A DNA stretch of 64,000 nt. Origin: Anabaena sp051781005 (GTDB lineage Bacteria > Cyanobacteriota > Cyanobacteriia > Cyanobacteriales > Nostocaceae). A program made the position numbers and the translations under genes. The stretch lies in NCBI RefSeq assembly GCF_051781005.1, contig NZ_JBPWOA010000028.1:53475-117474 (forward strand), in the 5' to 3' direction. The notes beneath the pieces are model-generated. The model was not told where the DNA came from, did no database searches, and saw only the letters and a program-made list of their open reading frames with translations. This document shows positions 61,465 to 64,000 of the stretch, piece by piece (within the stretch, counting starts at the first letter, position 1; each line of letters begins with the position of its first letter).

Positions 61465-64000
61465 AAACTACTAGAGAATTTTTAGCTTATCTGAAGAGTC
61501 TAGATGTACAATTTTGGGTCAACGGTGACAAGCTGCGTTATAGCGCCCCCACAGGAACATTAACACCCACCTTACTGGGGCAGATCAAAGAGTACAAAGC
61601 AGAGATTATTCAGCTTTTACAAAACACAGATATTAACTCTAGTTCTAGCAATGGGGCAATTGTACCTATACCTAGAGACACAGACATACCTTTGTCATTT
61701 GCCCAGCAAAGATTGTGGTTAATAGAGCAAATAGAAGGTAAAAGTGCGATTTATAACGAATCTGCGGTAGTAAAAATTAGTGGTTCTCTACAAATAGCAG
61801 TTTTAAAGCAGAGCTTCGCAGAAATTGTACAGCGTCATGAAGTCTTGCGGACAAGCTTTAAAAATGTAGATGGGCAAGCAATTCAGGCGATCGCACCAAA
61901 CTTGACAATTACAGTACCTGTGGTCGATTGGCGTTCCCTGACTAAAACCGAGCAGGAACAAGAAGTACCGCGTCTGATAGCAGAGGAAGCCAAACGACCT
62001 TTTGACCTTACCCAAACGCCTTTATTACGAGTCACACTTTTACAACTAGAAGAGACCGAATATCTACTGCAACTGACCATCCACCACATTCTTGCAGACT
62101 TTTGGGCTATTATTTTACTCTTAGATGAATTTACCCTGCTTTATCAAGCTTTTGCTCAAGGCAAAGCATCACCACTTCCTCCTTTGCCAATTCAATACGC
62201 AGACTTTACAGTTTGGCAACGGCAGTATTTACAAACCGGGATCATAGAAAAAGAACTTGCTTACTGGAAGCAGCAGCTGCACAATGCTCCCAAATTACTG
62301 CAACTACCCACAGAGCGATCGCGACCACCAATTCAAACTTACCCAGGCCAGATACACATCTTCTCACTGTCCAAAACATTAACTGAGTCCCTGAAAGCTA
62401 CTAGTCGCAGTGCGGGAGCCACCCTATTCATGACACTGCTAGCAACCTTCAAAACCTTACTCTACCGCTACACAGGTCAAGAAGATATCTTATTAGGTTC
62501 ACCTATTGCTAACCGCAACCGAGTAGAAATTGAAAAACTAATTGGTTTTTTTGTTAACACTTTAGTCTTACGTACTTCTTTATCAGGTAATCCCAGCTTC
62601 CGGGAATTATTAACCAGAGTCCGGGAGGTGACATTAAATGCTTATGCTCACCAAAACTTACCCTTTGAAAAGCTGGTGGAAGAATTACAACAGCCGAGAG
62701 ACTTAAGTTACTCCCAGTTGTTCCAAGTCATGTTTTCTTTTCTCAATACACCCCAAACCAGCTTAGAAATTCCCGGTCTCACCCTGGAAGTTGTACCCAC
62801 TCATAACCAGACATCTAAATTTGATCTAAGTTTGGAATTTGCACAAACAGAATCAGGTCTCATAGGAGAAATAGAATACAACACTGACTTATTTGATGCC
62901 GCGACAATTAGCAGAATGTCAGGGCATTTACAAACATTATTAACAGCAGTAGCCGCCAATCCAGACCAGCGACTCCTAGAACTCCCACTACTCACCCCAA
63001 AAGAAGAAAATCAACTGTTAATCGAGTGGAATCAAACCCAAGTAGATTATCCCCAACAAACTTGTATTCATCAACTCTTTGAATCACAAGTAGAACGCAC
63101 ACCAGATGCAATTGCTTTAGTCTTTGAAGATGAGCAATTAACCTATCAACAACTAAATACCAAAGCCAATCAGTTAGCACATTATTTGCAAAAGCTGGGT
63201 GTCAAACCAGAAACATTAGTTGGCATTTGTGTAGAACGTTCCCTGGAAATGGTCATAGGACTTTTAGGGATTCTCAAAGCCGGAGGAGCTTATGTCCCCT
63301 TAGATCCAGCATATCCCCCAGAGCGTTTAGAATTCATGCTGGCAGATGCCCAAGTTCCCATTTTACTCACTCAAGCATCACGACTAACAACACTACCCAC
63401 TCATTCAGCCCAAGTCATTTGTCTAGATACAGACTGGGATAAAATCACCCTCCACAATCAACAAAACCCCCATAGTATTGTTACCAGTGAAAACTTAATT
63501 TACGTTATCTATACATCCGGTTCCACAGGCAAACCCAAGGGGACAATGAACACCCACAAAGGGCTGTGTAATCGTTTATTGTGGATGCAAGATACTTATA
63601 AATTAACACCACAAGACCGGGTTTTACAAAAAACTCCTTTTAGTTTTGATGTTTCAGTTTGGGAGTTTTTCTGGACATTAATCACCGGAGCAAAATTGGT
63701 AATTGCCCAACCAAAAGGACATCAAGATAGTGCTTATTTAGTCCAACTAATTGCTCAAGAGCAAATCACAACGGTGCATTTCGTACCTTCCATGCTGCAA
63801 GTATTTTTAGAAGAGTCAGGGTTGGAATCTTGTAGCTGTCTGAAACGGGTGATTTGCAGTGGAGAAGCTTTACCTAAAACTTTACAAGATCGATTTTTTG
63901 CCCGTCTAGATGCTGAATTGCATAACTTGTATGGCCCAACGGAAGCAGCAATTGATGTGACTTTTTGGCAATGTCAGCCTCATAGTCAATTGCCATTTGT
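61461..64000 (+). CDS. NRPS: docking-C-A, Ser-type (3' truncated by window)
   Basis: About 846 codons, open to the right edge. Residues 1-56 resemble a TubC docking domain. The C domain (about 70-500) has the core His motif as HHILADFW, with Phe where HHxxxDG has Gly. The A domain starts near 520; YTSGSTGKPKG is present and the pocket, aligned by eye, reads D-V-W-H-I-S-L-I-D, as in Ser-activating domains. The ATG overlaps the PKS stop by 4 bp, so translation is coupled and this NRPS should extend the chain from the second PKS. The PCP and any further modules are outside. Confidence 0.93.
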   Translation, partial: MKTTREFLAYLKSLDVQFWVNGDKLRYSAPTGTLTPTLLGQIKEYKAEIIQLLQNTDINSSSSNGAIVPIPRDTDIPLSFAQQRLWLIEQIEGKSAIYNESAVVKISGSLQIAVLKQSFAEIVQRHEVLRTSFKNVDGQAIQAIAPNLTITVPVVDWRSLTKTEQEQEVPRLIAEEAKRPFDLTQTPLLRVTLLQLEETEYLLQLTIHHILADFWAIILLLDEFTLLYQAFAQGKASPLPPLPIQYADFTVWQRQYLQTGIIEKELAYWKQQLHNAPKLLQLPTERSRPPIQTYPGQIHIFSLSKTLTESLKATSRSAGATLFMTLLATFKTLLYRYTGQEDILLGSPIANRNRVEIEKLIGFFVNTLVLRTSLSGNPSFRELLTRVREVTLNAYAHQNLPFEKLVEELQQPRDLSYSQLFQVMFSFLNTPQTSLEIPGLTLEVVPTHNQTSKFDLSLEFAQTESGLIGEIEYNTDLFDAATISRMSGHLQTLLTAVAANPDQRLLELPLLTPKEENQLLIEWNQTQVDYPQQTCIHQLFESQVERTPDAIALVFEDEQLTYQQLNTKANQLAHYLQKLGVKPETLVGICVERSLEMVIGLLGILKAGGAYVPLDPAYPPERLEFMLADAQVPILLTQASRLTTLPTHSAQVICLDTDWDKITLHNQQNPHSIVTSENLIYVIYTSGSTGKPKGTMNTHKGLCNRLLWMQDTYKLTPQDRVLQKTPFSFDVSVWEFFWTLITGAKLVIAQPKGHQDSAYLVQLIAQEQITTVHFVPSMLQVFLEESGLESCSCLKRVICSGEALPKTLQDRFFARLDAELHNLYGPTEAAIDVTFWQCQPHSQLPF

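Noticed and set aside
41576..64000. Straight identification as the anachelin cluster
   Set aside because: The first pocket looks Cys-like rather than Ser, and a DH is present; the remaining modules are outside the window.

Overview
The window reads as chromosomal DNA of a filamentous, probably heterocyst-forming (Nostocales-type) cyanobacterium. The grounds are frequent GCGATCGC (HIP1) octamers, heptameric short tandem repeats (STRR), many small inverted-repeat elements, and cyanobacterial housekeeping genes for tocopherol synthesis, CobA/HemD tetrapyrrole enzymes and Ktr potassium uptake. No rRNA or tRNA gene was recognised.

Region 1 (1-8050) is a plus-strand type IV secretion or conjugation gene set. 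It has a 5'-truncated VirB4-like ATPase, a secreted coiled-coil protein, a VirB6/TrbL-like membrane protein, two tandem paralogous bitopic proteins, a VirB10/TrbI-like protein and a VirB9-like candidate. A Ser/Thr kinase with a zinc ribbon follows.

Region 2 (10-12 kb) holds a minus-strand two-gene AAA ATPase plus Toprim-like (DUF4276-type) unit, a candidate defence operon. Region 3 (12-32.8 kb) is ordinary chromosome: pgk, a universal stress protein, a GH13 amylase with a starch-binding domain, a VapBC-like pair, hemW, a PIN/TRAM protein, queA, TPR proteins, ktrBA, gamma-tocopherol methyltransferase and homogentisate phytyltransferase, cobA, hemD and coaE.

Region 4 (32.8-34.4 kb) is a CRISPR array of eight repeats and seven spacers without cas genes. 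It is probably transcribed leftward. Its leader-distal repeat is split by a small non-autonomous element, a second copy of that element lies inverted beyond the leader, and further element families are stacked on both sides. Region 5 (34.4-41.2 kb) has a TldD-type protease, a polytopic membrane protein, a small photolyase-like protein, an epimerase and a DEAD-box helicase.

Region 6 (41.4-64 kb, continuing past the right edge) is a divergent hybrid NRPS-PKS cluster. The left arm encodes a salicylate synthase, an aryl-acid ligase, a stand-alone carrier protein, a heterocyclising Cy-A-PCP NRPS with a Cys-like pocket, and a KAS III-like enzyme lacking the usual His. The right arm encodes KS-AT-KR-ACP, then KS-(degenerate AT)-KR-DH-ACP, then a TubC-C-A NRPS with a Ser pocket. 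The logic predicts a salicyl-thiazoline (or oxazoline) cap, two C2 extensions and then Ser: a phenolate siderophore or metallophore type. The dead AT and the DH placed after KR are the most unusual points. Element insertions sit in most left-arm gaps but not within the right arm.
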